Positions 15,356 to 24,838 of a stretch of DNA of 28,182 nucleotides are shown here, piece after piece. Position numbers and translations under genes: made by a program. The notes beneath the pieces were generated by a model. The model was not told the origin of the DNA and did no database searches. It was given only the letters and a program-made list of their open reading frames with translations. This DNA is from G020353115 sp964389685 (lineage in GTDB: Bacteria; Bacteroidota; Bacteroidia; Bacteroidales; VadinHA17), in the NCBI GenBank assembly GCA_964389685.1, contig CAYMFM010000050.1:1-28182 (forward strand), written 5' to 3'. Numbering within the stretch: the first letter of the stretch is position 1; each line of letters opens with the position of its first letter.

Positions 15356-16816
15356 ATGAAAAAATTCCTAACTCCAATGCTTGTCCTGCTCATCATGATG
15401 AGTTGCAAAACGGTTGAAACGGGCCTGATCAGTGAACGAATTGCTAATGTTGAATCAGGACTGCTTACTGCTGTTGTTACCAATGAAGACACACTCGGTG
15501 GATTGAACATTCACGACCGAATGAAATATTATAACGTACCTGGAGTCAGCATTGCTGTTGTAAATCAGGGTGAGATTGAGTGGGCCAAAGGGTATGGATA
15601 TTTTACGAATGACAGCCTGAAAGGAATAGATACTTCAACCCGTTTTCAGGCAGCATCCATCAGTAAACCTGTCGCTGCTGCAGCGGCTCTGACCTTTGTT
15701 GAAGAAGGATTGCTGAACCTCGACCGGGATGTTAACCAGGATTTGATCAGCTGGAAGATCCCTGAAAATGAATTTACCATGGAGGAGAAGGTTACCCTTC
15801 GAAGGTTGTTATCTCATACGGCTGGGCTTACCGTACATGGGTTCGGAGGTTATGCTTTTGATGAAGCAGTTCCCACTACCGTTCAGGTTCTAAACGGTGA
15901 AGAACCGGCCAATTCAGATCCGGTTGTCGCAGATACTGTCCCCGGTGCATTATTCAGGTATTCAGGCGGAGGATTTACGGTCATGCAATTGTTGCTTTGT
16001 GATATTACCGGGCAGCCTTTTCCTGAAATCGTTGAGGAAAGGGTTCTTTCTAAAATTGGAATGGATAACAGTACATATGTTCAACCGTTACCAGAAGACA
16101 TCGCTCAATACGCTGCAATTGCTCATCGCAGTAATGGAAGCCCGATCGAGGGGAACTGGCATACCTATCCGGAAATGGCTGCAGCCGGTTTATGGACAAC
16201 TCCCACTGACCTGGCAAAATTTGCCATTGAACTATATCATTCTTTAAAGGGTGAATCAAACCGTGTACTTTCCCGGGAAATGGTTGAACAAATGCTGACC
16301 GAGGAGAAGGATGGATATGGCCTTGGAATTAGTCTGGGCGGTAAAAAAGATTCAATCTGGTTTGGGCATGGTGGTTCAAATGAAGGATTCAAATGCAATA
16401 TGTTTTTTAATACCAAACTCGGAATGGGTGCTGTGATCATGACCAACGGAGATCAGGGTGGTACCCTGTCCGGAGAGATTTTCAGAAGCATTTCGAAAAC
16501 ATATAATTGGGATATTTATAAGCCGGTATTCAGGGAAATCATATATCCCGGCAGGGATGTATTACAGGAATATACCGGCACGTATGAATTTGAACCGGGT
16601 TATGCGGCGACCATAACAGTATCAGATAATTCACTCATTCTGAAACAGCTATGGGATGAAGGGGAGTATCCGTTCTTTCCTGAAAAGAGAGATACTTTGT
16701 TTAGCAAAAGAAGCAATGATAATCTGGTATTCAGGCGAAATGAAGAAGGTGTGATCGTTGAATTGGAATATGCTGGAATGTATGTTGCAAAGAAAGTAAC
16801 GGTTAGAGAAAAGTAG
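15356..16816 (+). CDS. Serine hydrolase lipoprotein of the class C beta-lactamase/DD-peptidase family
   Basis: This is a 486-residue protein whose signal ends in M-M-S-C, so Cys17 is a probable lipid anchor. The penicillin-binding fold motifs are present: S-x-x-K as Ser101-I-S-Lys104, the tyrosine motif Y-S-G at Tyr202, and H-G-G at His338 in place of the KTG triad. The last roughly 100 residues (from about EYTGTYEFEPG) read as the small beta domain often attached to these enzymes. The family includes esterases, D-amino acid peptidases and many uncharacterised periplasmic hydrolases; true beta-lactamase activity should not be assumed. The start is the only ATG before the signal peptide. The MITE-like element ends 28 bp upstream, so the native promoter may be displaced or supplied by that element. 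Confidence 0.92.
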   Translation: MKKFLTPMLVLLIMMSCKTVETGLISERIANVESGLLTAVVTNEDTLGGLNIHDRMKYYNVPGVSIAVVNQGEIEWAKGYGYFTNDSLKGIDTSTRFQAASISKPVAAAAALTFVEEGLLNLDRDVNQDLISWKIPENEFTMEEKVTLRRLLSHTAGLTVHGFGGYAFDEAVPTTVQVLNGEEPANSDPVVADTVPGALFRYSGGGFTVMQLLLCDITGQPFPEIVEERVLSKIGMDNSTYVQPLPEDIAQYAAIAHRSNGSPIEGNWHTYPEMAAAGLWTTPTDLAKFAIELYHSLKGESNRVLSREMVEQMLTEEKDGYGLGISLGGKKDSIWFGHGGSNEGFKCNMFFNTKLGMGAVIMTNGDQGGTLSGEIFRSISKTYNWDIYKPVFREIIYPGRDVLQEYTGTYEFEPGYAATITVSDNSLILKQLWDEGEYPFFPEKRDTLFSKRSNDNLVFRRNEEGVIVELEYAGMYVAKKVTVREK

Positions 16817-16940
16817 TTTGTGTTGCAGGAAACTGGGGTAAATAAAGTCGATCACTGCAAAATCACAAATAACAAAAATCAAATTACAAACAATAAAGCA
16901 ATTAAGGCATTCAAGGCATTTTTCAATCTGAGCCTAAGCC

Positions 16941-17858
16941 TTAACCTTTTTTGACATCCTTCTTTCCTTCAGCTCTATTATCAAAGAACCTGGTGGTAGG
17001 ATAGGCAAAATCAATATCTGAACATACAGCAAACTGTTTCAGTATTTCTTCCCACAAAACCTCTTCACTTCCCCGGCGGTTTCGAATCTGGCAGAGATAC
17101 CGGATGGTAAGCAATACACCGAATTCCTTCACTTTGGTATAGACGATGGGCGTCAGGTGTTTGTAATGGATCATGAATCGTCTGCTTGCCTCCTTAATCT
17201 CCTTTTCCATCGTTTCACTCAGCTTTTCAGCATGTGCATGGATGACCTCTATAAGGATATTTTTTGCTTTCTGCCAGTTGCTTTCGAAGGTAATCAATAC
17301 GGGGATCTCGTTCCAGATGTAGTTAAATCCACCATGATAATTTGCCAGCGCAGTGATGAATATTTTACCGTTTGGAATATGAACGATTCTCCCGGTAGTT
17401 TGATCAGCTTCTACCCAGTTGCCCATTTCCAGCAAGGTGAACCGGAATACATGAATATCGATTACATCTCCGGCAAAGTTCTCTATTTCAACTCGATCTC
17501 CAATTTTAAATGGTTTACGAACCATGATAAAGATCCAGCCGGCAAGGTTTGCCAAAAGATCTTTCAGTGCAATGGCGATACCAGCCGATAGCAGTCCGAG
17601 GAAGGTTCCAAGGCTTTTAAACCGTTCTATCCAGATAAATCCCAGTGCAAAAAGGAGGATGAATATCAGGGCATAGGTGGTGTTTCTTCTCCAGTGGTAG
17701 CGGGTTCGGACATTATCCGATTTTTGCCATAGGATCTTGATGATGATGAACCGAATTATCCAGAGCACCAGGAAAATGGAGAGGGTTGTGATGATTTTCT
17801 CAAACAGATCCGGTGATAAACCTGTAAATCGTTGAAGATTGTCAAGCCATGTTTTCAT
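16941..17858 (-). CDS. MscS-family mechanosensitive channel
   Basis: The ATG at 17858 gives MKTWLDNL and 305 residues; a TTG two codons upstream is less likely. Helices at about 22-42 and 63-82 precede the conserved pore helix and following segment (about 84-112), with the glycine/alanine pattern GTFLGLLSAGIAIALKDLLA. The beta domain follows immediately with FKIGDRVEIENFAGDVIDI, as in MscS. The C-terminal alpha/beta domain is shorter and ends in a charged tail. Such channels release solutes and ions during osmotic downshock. The gene starts 23 bp after the antiporter gene on the same strand, and the trehalose synthase gene lies further upstream, pointing to a common osmotic-stress role. It converges with the serine hydrolase gene. 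Confidence 0.93.
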   Translation of the reverse strand: MKTWLDNLQRFTGLSPDLFEKIITTLSIFLVLWIIRFIIIKILWQKSDNVRTRYHWRRNTTYALIFILLFALGFIWIERFKSLGTFLGLLSAGIAIALKDLLANLAGWIFIMVRKPFKIGDRVEIENFAGDVIDIHVFRFTLLEMGNWVEADQTTGRIVHIPNGKIFITALANYHGGFNYIWNEIPVLITFESNWQKAKNILIEVIHAHAEKLSETMEKEIKEASRRFMIHYKHLTPIVYTKVKEFGVLLTIRYLCQIRNRRGSEEVLWEEILKQFAVCSDIDFAYPTTRFFDNRAEGKKDVKKG

Positions 17859-17881
17859 TGACAATGAGTTTAAAAAAATGA

Positions 17882-19213
17882 TTACACTTCCTTGATATTT
17901 TGATCTGTTATTTCACCCTGAGGATTATCTGTTTTCTCTTCATCCTTTTTCCTTGGTGAAATCAGCTCTTCAGTGATCAGCCTCCCGTGCACATCCACGA
18001 CACGAATGTCATCTTTACTTGCAGGGGTTAGTTCATGATTTTGCCGGATTAATGAAACGGACATGGCGATGCTTGTAAATAGAATGGTGAACAGCAGAAT
18101 TCCCGGATCAAAAACCGGTGATTTGTACTCCGCAGGAATGGCGTAGAAAAGCAATATGGTGATCAATCCCCTCGGGATCAGAAACAACAGACCGAGAAAA
18201 TCCTTCCTGATGATCAGCAACAGGAACAGATAACGGATTGCATACAACAGGATCACGATCATAATGCTGACCAACCATACTTTCCATTTTAACAGGGATG
18301 CCAGTGTGAGTGACATTCCGAAGATAACGAAGAAAAAAGTCCGAACGATGAATGATGATTCCAGGGTAATCAGTTTGAAGTTGGCAATAATCTGGCCAAG
18401 GATCGTTTCATCGATATACCGTTTCATAAATCTTCGGAATATCTGTTCCCGGTTTTCCAGCATTAATCCGAAAATCAGAATGATCAGAAGTGAAGAAAGG
18501 TGCAATAGTTTTCCAACAGAGTAGAGAACAAAAAGCACAGAAAGGAACAGAAATAATTTTACCTGAGTGCGGATCTTCTGGAAAACGAGAATTAAAGCGA
18601 TACTGATTACAACGGAAGTGACCAAAGTTATTAATACATTGCTCAGGATCGAGAGGGTTAATGACGTTGACTCGTTATGCTGAAAACTTTCAAGGGTGAA
18701 ATAAAAAGCCATAATTCCCAGAATATCAGAGAAGGTACTTTCATATATCATAAACTCCCGCTTATCAGCCTGCAAGTTCACCACACTGGGAATAATAATT
18801 GCACTGCTCATGATCGAGAGCGGAATAGCATATAATAATGCCTTATGCAGGGAGAAATCGAGATAAACAGACATGATAGCAGCAATACTCACGGCAGAGA
18901 TACCCAGGGAAAGAATAGCCAGAGTAAAGGCTTTCCATATTATGGGCCATTTGTCACGCGTAAGTTCCAGGTCCAGTGCAGCTTCCAGCACGATCAGAAT
19001 CAACCCGGCAATGCCAAGGACTTCGAGTGCAGGTTGAAGGTTTATCCTTTGATAACCCAGTATATTGAGTCCTGCAGACACCAGGATTCCCAGCAAAAGC
19101 AGCATAAGGACGCTGGGAATATTGGTTTTTTTGGCAACGATGTTAAAAAAATAGGAAAGCACGACCACGAGGGAAGCTCCGATAATGAAACCATAGGAAT
19201 TGAATTCAGTCAT
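17882..19213 (-). CDS. CPA-family cation:proton antiporter
   Basis: This 443-residue protein has about 12 hydrophobic segments and a charged cytoplasmic tail (about 395-443). Antiporter hallmarks are the N-terminal helix with NIPSVLMLLLLG (31-42), the EAALDLEL segment (about 77-84), and an ESTFSDILG motif with Glu158 and Asp163. The latter corresponds to the E-S-L-L-N-D ion-binding motif of CPA1 exchangers. Here the position before the aspartate is Ser instead of Asn, so the ion choice (Na+ or K+) and stoichiometry cannot be told. It should exchange protons for cations across the inner membrane. It lies between otsAB (107 bp upstream) and mscS (23 bp downstream), all on the minus strand. Confidence 0.9.
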   Translation of the reverse strand: MTEFNSYGFIIGASLVVVLSYFFNIVAKKTNIPSVLMLLLLGILVSAGLNILGYQRINLQPALEVLGIAGLILIVLEAALDLELTRDKWPIIWKAFTLAILSLGISAVSIAAIMSVYLDFSLHKALLYAIPLSIMSSAIIIPSVVNLQADKREFMIYESTFSDILGIMAFYFTLESFQHNESTSLTLSILSNVLITLVTSVVISIALILVFQKIRTQVKLFLFLSVLFVLYSVGKLLHLSSLLIILIFGLMLENREQIFRRFMKRYIDETILGQIIANFKLITLESSFIVRTFFFVIFGMSLTLASLLKWKVWLVSIMIVILLYAIRYLFLLLIIRKDFLGLLFLIPRGLITILLFYAIPAEYKSPVFDPGILLFTILFTSIAMSVSLIRQNHELTPASKDDIRVVDVHGRLITEELISPRKKDEEKTDNPQGEITDQNIKEV

Positions 19214-19237
19214 GGTGTTTGAATAAATGCATCACCC

Positions 19238-19271
19238 TAAAAGTAAAGAATAAAATGATGTCATGATACAA
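19238..19271 (-). promoter_or_regulatory. Candidate promoter for the antiporter-mscS pair
   Basis: The minus strand has TACTTTTA (19245-19238), seven of eight positions of TAnnTTTG, with TTG (19271-19269) 23 bp upstream, at the long end of the usual spacing. The ATG at 19213 would lie about 18 nt after the start. If real, the antiporter pair can be transcribed separately from otsAB. The call is tentative. Confidence 0.3.
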
Positions 19272-19320
19272 CCTGGAAATTCTGAGGCAGAGTCACCAGC
19301 TGTTTCTGGAATCATTTCAC

Positions 19321-21534
19321 TCATTGAATGAATTTCTTCAGCAGTTCCCTCACCTTGTCAACCGATTCGATATAAAACCGTGCTTTGGTGGTTTTGGTAC
19401 CGACTTTTATGGTATAGGCACTATCCGGCATTGCATCAAACGTATATTCATCGGTCCAGTCATCGCCGATAGCCAGAATAAAATCATGGGCTTCATCGCC
19501 GACTTTATGCATCGCTGCTCTTCCTTTATTAACGCCGGAGTATTTTATTTCCAGGACTTTATCTCCATCCATGATTTCAAGGTTCAGGTTGGAGGTTAAG
19601 ACATGGAGTGCATCCTTCAGTTCCCATGCCCGTTGAATTCCCAGATCAGGGTCTGTCTTTCGGTAATGCCAGACCAGGGAAAAGTTTTTTTTCTCAATGA
19701 ACGAACCCGGTGTCTGGTCGACATAAAATTCCAGGAGAGGGCGAACCGAATCCATCCACTCGTTGTTTATTTGCTCCATCATATGCCATTCATTTCCGGG
19801 TTCTCTGAGCCACACGCCATGTTCGGCAATGAAGTGTATGTTCCATTTTGGGTCGAACCATCTGCTAAGTGTTTCCTTATCGCGACCGCTGATAATGACC
19901 AGGCGGTTCTTTTTCTCGGATGAAAGCCCCTTCAGGATTTGGTACAATTCTTCATCCGGTTTTGCATCCTCCGGATTTTTTTTAAACCAGGCTAGCGTTC
20001 CATCATAGTCGAGGAAAAGAATCCTGTTTTTTGCTTTTTTAAAGGTTTGTGCAATCTGATTCATACTGGTACCGATGATTTTCCGGGTCAGAATGGTCTC
20101 CTGTATCTCTTTCACGCCTTCCAGTCCCTTGATAAATTCCCGTGCCCACCGGTCAACGTTGTATCGTTGAAGTCGTTCCTGCATGACCTGGTTTCTTCTT
20201 ATCTGCTCATCATCAGGCATTTCAAGTGCAACCGTAAGGGCATCCACCACCTCATCCAGGTTATTTGGATTGGCGATGATGGATTCATGGAGTTCTTTGG
20301 CAGCACCAGCCATTTCGCTGAGGATCAGGACACCCTTTCCATCGGCACGGGATGCAATGAATCGCTTTGCAATCAGGTTCATACCATCCCGGATGGGCAA
20401 AATCAGTGCAATATCAGTCAGGGCATACAGGTCGTTCAGTTCATCGAGCGTGAATTCCCGGTTCAGATACCGGACAGGCATCCAGTTTATGGTTCCGTAG
20501 TTCCCGTTAATCCGCCCCACCAGTTCATCAACCTGTCGCTTCAACTCGTCGTATACTTCTCCTGTTTCCCCGGTTGGAACTGCGATCAGGATTAACAGTA
20601 CCTTTTCAAGGTATTTTGGATGCTTTTGAAGGAACAGTTCAAATGCCAGTAACCGGTTAACCATGCCTTTGGTATAATCAAGTCGGCCTTCCGAGAGGAT
20701 CAGTTTTTTCCCTTTGTTCTGGTTCATATACTTCTCCATCTCTCTTCGGATAACCGATCTCTGTTTGTCTGTACCTTCCCTGATTTTCACGGCTCCTTTC
20801 CGGAATTTTTCAAAATCAACACCCCTTGGAAAAGCATCCACTTTCAGGGTCCGGTCATCAATCCGGATCTGGTTAAAGATTGTATCATGTCCCAGAATGC
20901 GCCGGACACAACTGAGAAAATGCCTGACATAATCGTAGGTGTGAAATCCGATCAAATCTGCACCCAATATTCCTTCAAGGATCTCACTGCGCCAGGGCAG
21001 CAACCTGAAGATCTCAAAGGAAGGAAAGGGAATGTGCATAAACAACCCTATTGAGACTGCCGGTTTTTGTGACCGGATCAACTGGGGCAACAGGGTCAGT
21101 TGGTAATCGTGGATCCAGAGAATATCCCCATCCCGGATTACTTCAGCAATCTTTTCGGCAAACAACCGGTTGATCTTTTGATACGCTGTCCACTGTTCAT
21201 TTGTATACGTAACATTCTGTGTGAAATAATGGAAAAGGGGCCAGAGGGTATTCTTGACAAATCCATGAAGATAATTGTTTTGATCGGCCGGATCAGGAAA
21301 AACCGGAATACAACGGTATTCTTTTTGGAGCTGGTTGTCAAGCCATTCCTTTTCTGAAGGATGGAATGAATAATTTTCTACACCCGTAAGACCGATCCAG
21401 TGTGTATCATAACTTTCATAAAAATCTGTCAGTCCGGTTTTTTCTCTTTCTTCACCCACCTGAATATGAAATATATTCTTTATCTTTCGAATTTCTATCG
21501 GTAATTGATTGGCTATCACGAACAATCTTTTCAT
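19321..21534 (-). CDS. Bifunctional trehalose-6-phosphate synthase/phosphatase-like protein (OtsA-OtsB fusion)
   Basis: The frame is open far upstream, but MKRLFVIANQLP at 21534 is the family N-terminus (737 residues). Residues 1-490 form the GT20 synthase domain: LWPLFHYF, WIHDYQL, MHIPFPSFEIF, EGRLDYTKGM and RDGMNLIAK are recognisable. Residues about 500-737 are the HAD phosphatase, with DYDGT at 509-513 and GDDWTDEYTF near the end. The pair would make trehalose from UDP-glucose and glucose-6-phosphate in the cytoplasm. Odd points are N-Q-L-P instead of N-R-L-P (Gln10), no G-G-L loop after it, and Arg391 where A-K-E is nearly universal. The acceptor or donor could therefore differ. It diverges from the phosphorylase fusion, with a 129-bp shared promoter region in which I see no clear -7 box. 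Confidence 0.88.
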   Translation of the reverse strand: MKRLFVIANQLPIEIRKIKNIFHIQVGEEREKTGLTDFYESYDTHWIGLTGVENYSFHPSEKEWLDNQLQKEYRCIPVFPDPADQNNYLHGFVKNTLWPLFHYFTQNVTYTNEQWTAYQKINRLFAEKIAEVIRDGDILWIHDYQLTLLPQLIRSQKPAVSIGLFMHIPFPSFEIFRLLPWRSEILEGILGADLIGFHTYDYVRHFLSCVRRILGHDTIFNQIRIDDRTLKVDAFPRGVDFEKFRKGAVKIREGTDKQRSVIRREMEKYMNQNKGKKLILSEGRLDYTKGMVNRLLAFELFLQKHPKYLEKVLLILIAVPTGETGEVYDELKRQVDELVGRINGNYGTINWMPVRYLNREFTLDELNDLYALTDIALILPIRDGMNLIAKRFIASRADGKGVLILSEMAGAAKELHESIIANPNNLDEVVDALTVALEMPDDEQIRRNQVMQERLQRYNVDRWAREFIKGLEGVKEIQETILTRKIIGTSMNQIAQTFKKAKNRILFLDYDGTLAWFKKNPEDAKPDEELYQILKGLSSEKKNRLVIISGRDKETLSRWFDPKWNIHFIAEHGVWLREPGNEWHMMEQINNEWMDSVRPLLEFYVDQTPGSFIEKKNFSLVWHYRKTDPDLGIQRAWELKDALHVLTSNLNLEIMDGDKVLEIKYSGVNKGRAAMHKVGDEAHDFILAIGDDWTDEYTFDAMPDSAYTIKVGTKTTKARFYIESVDKVRELLKKFIQ

Positions 21535-21663
21535 AAGAAAAATCTTTTTTACAATTTTGTTACAGGATAATCGGTTTCCTCCTGTTGTTTTTTTTTTGAA
21601 AGGGTTCATAAAATTAAATACCTTCCCGGTTATAACAAGGTTAAAACAGATAAAGTTGGAAAA

Positions 21664-24600
21664 ATGATGAATTTTGAGGCCGTTATATTTGATCTCGATG
21701 GAGTCATCACCCAGACTGCGCTGGTGCATGGTTCAGCATGGAAAAGGATGTTTGACGACTACCTCAGGGAGCGCGGGCAGAAATATGGTGAACCGTTCAG
21801 GGAGTTTACCCATGCGGGTGATTACCTTCCGTATGTTGATGGTAAACCACGGTACAAAGGTGTTGCATCCTTTCTTGAGTCACGCGGCATAGATCTTCCA
21901 TTTGGCGATCCGAGTGATTCACCTGAATTAGAAACAGTGTGTGGTTTGGGAAACAGGAAGAATAAGTTCTTTAATGAAGTGCTGGATACAGAAGGTGCAA
22001 AAGTGTATGATACAAGCGTTAAACTCATCACAAAGCTCAAAGATAAGGGAGTCAGGATTGGCGTAGCTTCTTCAAGCAAAAACTGCAAACCAGTACTTGA
22101 AGCTACCGGTCTGCTTCACCTGTTCGAAACCCGGATTGATGGAGTGGTATCGGCTGAGAGAGGATTAAAGGGGAAACCGGAACCTGATATTTTCACAACG
22201 GCCTGTGATGAACTTGGTGTAGCGTATCACAGGTCGGTCGTTGTGGAAGATGCCGTTTCCGGTGTGCAGGCAGGATACAGGGGGAATTTCGGCTTTGTCC
22301 TGGGAGTTGCCAGGGAGAATAATGTACGGGATTTGTATACCAATGGTGCAGACCGGGTGGTAACCGATCTGGGAGAAATTTCCATTGAGGAGATCAATAA
22401 TTGGTTCGTGGAAGGGTTGGAAAGGAGTAGCTGGTCACTTACCTATTATGATTATAATATGGAGAGGGAACGTTCAAGAGAAGCATTACTGGCGATCGGG
22501 AACGGTTTTTTTGGTACACGCGGTGCCATGGAGGAAAGCAGGGCAAACCAGGTGAATTATCCCGGTACCTATATTGCCGGTTTGTACAACAGGCTGGAAT
22601 CTAAGGTGGGAGACAGGATGATTGAGAATGAGGATTTTGTTAATATTCCAAATTGGCTCCCTATACAGTTCAGGATCAATAACGGTGAGTGGTTCGGCTT
22701 TACCCCCGATCCATCCTTTGTAATCGATAATATTACCAGGCATCTGGATTTCAGGACAGGAGAATTAACCCGCGAATTGATTGCCACCGATGGACAGGGA
22801 AGAAAAACATGGATACGCTCCTCCCGTTTTGCAAGCATGAATGATCCACAGAAAGCAGGGATTCGCTATACCATTAAACCATTGAATTATAGAGGGAGGA
22901 TTAGCATCTCATCTGAATTGAATGGAAATCATATCAATGCCGGAGTGGAACGGTACAGGCAGCTAAACCAGAAACACCTGGAGCCACTTGAGCAATTTTC
23001 CGAAGACAATAAAGACTTCCTGGTTGTAAAAACAACCGGGTCAAATGTGATGATTGCCGAAGCAGCTAAGCATATACTGCATGTTCCTGATGGGTTGAAG
23101 GTCGCTGAATCCCGGACAGAAACAGGAGAAGGGTGGATTAGATCCCTTTTTTCGTTCGATCTGGATAAGGATCAGGAAATATCCCTTGAAAAACTGGTGG
23201 TAATCTATACATCATATCATATGGGTGTGAAAGAGCCGCTGGAGAGTGCCAGAAACGCCCTGATTTCTTTTCCCGGTTACAGGGAAGAATTACAGCATTC
23301 GGCAGATGCCTGGCAAAAAATTTGGAAAGAGATCGATATCGGGGTTGATGGCGACCGGTGTGCCCAAAAAATCATCCGGTTACACCTGTACCATTCGATG
23401 GTTACAGCATCTCCTCATCATGTTCACCTCGATGCCGGGATTCCTCCAAGGGGACTGCATGGCGAAGCATACCGGGGGCATATTTTCTGGGATGAACTCT
23501 ATATTCTTCCAATCTATACCATTCATTTCCCGGAGGTTGTACGATCTGTGCTGATGTACCGGTACAGACGTCTTGATAAAGCCAGAGAATACGCCCGGGA
23601 GCATGGATACAAAGGAGCCATGTTCCCCTGGCAGAGTGGCAGTGATGGGAGGGAAGAGACACAAATCATTCACCTGAACCCGGTTTCCGGAGAGTGGGGT
23701 GATGATTACAGTTCATTGCAGCGGCATGTTTCCCTGGCCATCGCCTATAACATCTGGAACTATTACTCGATAACAGACGATCAGGAGTTTATGACCCGGT
23801 ACGGTGCGGAAATGTTCCTCGAGATTTGCCGTTTCTGGGCAAGTAAAAGCGAATGGGATGATGGGGAACAAAAGTACCATATCGATCGGGTGATGGGCCC
23901 GGATGAATTCCATGAGAAATACCCGGGGGCGGACCGGGGAGGATTGAAGGATAATGCCTATACCAATCTTATGGTCGCCTGGGCTTTCGATAAAGCGTTC
24001 CGGATTGTTGAAGGCTTCACTCCTGGCGAACGACAAGCGATGATGGATGCAATCAGTCTGACCAATTCCGAGATCATCCATTGGAAAAATATATCAAAAA
24101 ACCTGGCACTGAAAATCTCTCCGGATGGGATCATTGAACAGTTTGGCGGATACTTTAAGCTGAAGGAGCTTGATTGGGATAATTACCGGCAGCAATATGG
24201 CGATATTCACCGTATGGACCGGATACTGAAAGCAGAAAACAAATCACCGGACGACTACAAGGTATCAAAACAGGCTGATCTGCTCATGATCTTTTATAAT
24301 CTGAACGAGCGTGAGCTTACTGCACTTGTTGAAACATTGGGTTATACACTACCAAAAGACTACCTGAAAAGAAATCTGGATTACTACTTGGCAAGAACTT
24401 CTCATGGATCAACATTAAGCCGTGTGGTTCATGCCCACCTGGCCTATAAAACGGGAGACCGCTCCATGGGATGGAAATTATTCATGGAGGCATTGCAGAG
24501 TGATCTGGTCGATATCCAGGGCGGTACAACCGGTGAGGGAATTCATTGCGGTGTCATGGCCGGTACGGTATATTCGGTTCTTAAGACATTCTGTGGACTT

Positions 24601-24828
24601 GATCTCTCGGAAGGGCTGCCCGAGATCTGTCCTGACCTGCCTGCCTGCTGGAACAGTGTGCATTTCAGTTTCCGGTTCAGAGCTACGATATATCAGATCA
24701 ACCTTCTTAGGGATAAAGTTGAAATTTCAGCTAAGAAAGATGGAAATGAAAATATTATCATCCATCTTTGTGGGGAAATATATGAGTTACAGAGTAACCA
24801 GAAGTTGGTTATTCGTATGAAACTTTAA
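21664..24828 (+). CDS. Beta-phosphoglucomutase / GH65 disaccharide phosphorylase fusion
   Basis: This is a 1054-residue fusion. Residues about 1-245 are a HAD beta-phosphoglucomutase, with FDLDGVI carrying nucleophile Asp10 and acid/base Asp12, and a VVVEDAVSGVQAG motif. From about 255 a complete GH65 enzyme follows: LLAIGNGFFGTRG, HGEAYRGHIFWDE, the general acid Glu748 in GPDEFHEKY, and TSHGSTLS, the phosphate-binding loop typical of phosphorylases rather than hydrolases. GH65 phosphorylases split trehalose, trehalose-6-phosphate, maltose or kojibiose into beta-glucose-1-phosphate plus glucose (or glucose-6-phosphate); the mutase domain would turn the product into glucose-6-phosphate. Divergence from otsAB favours trehalose or trehalose-6-phosphate. 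Mycobacterial OtsB1 (Rv2006) shows a related HAD/GH65 fusion. A second ATG directly follows the first. There is no signal peptide, so the protein is cytoplasmic. Confidence 0.92.
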   Translation: MMNFEAVIFDLDGVITQTALVHGSAWKRMFDDYLRERGQKYGEPFREFTHAGDYLPYVDGKPRYKGVASFLESRGIDLPFGDPSDSPELETVCGLGNRKNKFFNEVLDTEGAKVYDTSVKLITKLKDKGVRIGVASSSKNCKPVLEATGLLHLFETRIDGVVSAERGLKGKPEPDIFTTACDELGVAYHRSVVVEDAVSGVQAGYRGNFGFVLGVARENNVRDLYTNGADRVVTDLGEISIEEINNWFVEGLERSSWSLTYYDYNMERERSREALLAIGNGFFGTRGAMEESRANQVNYPGTYIAGLYNRLESKVGDRMIENEDFVNIPNWLPIQFRINNGEWFGFTPDPSFVIDNITRHLDFRTGELTRELIATDGQGRKTWIRSSRFASMNDPQKAGIRYTIKPLNYRGRISISSELNGNHINAGVERYRQLNQKHLEPLEQFSEDNKDFLVVKTTGSNVMIAEAAKHILHVPDGLKVAESRTETGEGWIRSLFSFDLDKDQEISLEKLVVIYTSYHMGVKEPLESARNALISFPGYREELQHSADAWQKIWKEIDIGVDGDRCAQKIIRLHLYHSMVTASPHHVHLDAGIPPRGLHGEAYRGHIFWDELYILPIYTIHFPEVVRSVLMYRYRRLDKAREYAREHGYKGAMFPWQSGSDGREETQIIHLNPVSGEWGDDYSSLQRHVSLAIAYNIWNYYSITDDQEFMTRYGAEMFLEICRFWASKSEWDDGEQKYHIDRVMGPDEFHEKYPGADRGGLKDNAYTNLMVAWAFDKAFRIVEGFTPGERQAMMDAISLTNSEIIHWKNISKNLALKISPDGIIEQFGGYFKLKELDWDNYRQQYGDIHRMDRILKAENKSPDDYKVSKQADLLMIFYNLNERELTALVETLGYTLPKDYLKRNLDYYLARTSHGSTLSRVVHAHLAYKTGDRSMGWKLFMEALQSDLVDIQGGTTGEGIHCGVMAGTVYSVLKTFCGLDLSEGLPEICPDLPACWNSVHFSFRFRATIYQINLLRDKVEISAKKDGNENIIIHLCGEIYELQSNQKLVIRMKL

Positions 24829-24838
24829 ATCAGGGACT

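Noticed and set aside
16902..16944. TTAAGGC/GCCTTAA inverted repeat at the end of the mscS gene as a bidirectional terminator
   Set aside because: The arms are only 7 bp with a 29-nt loop and one arm overlaps the mscS stop codon; too weak to list.
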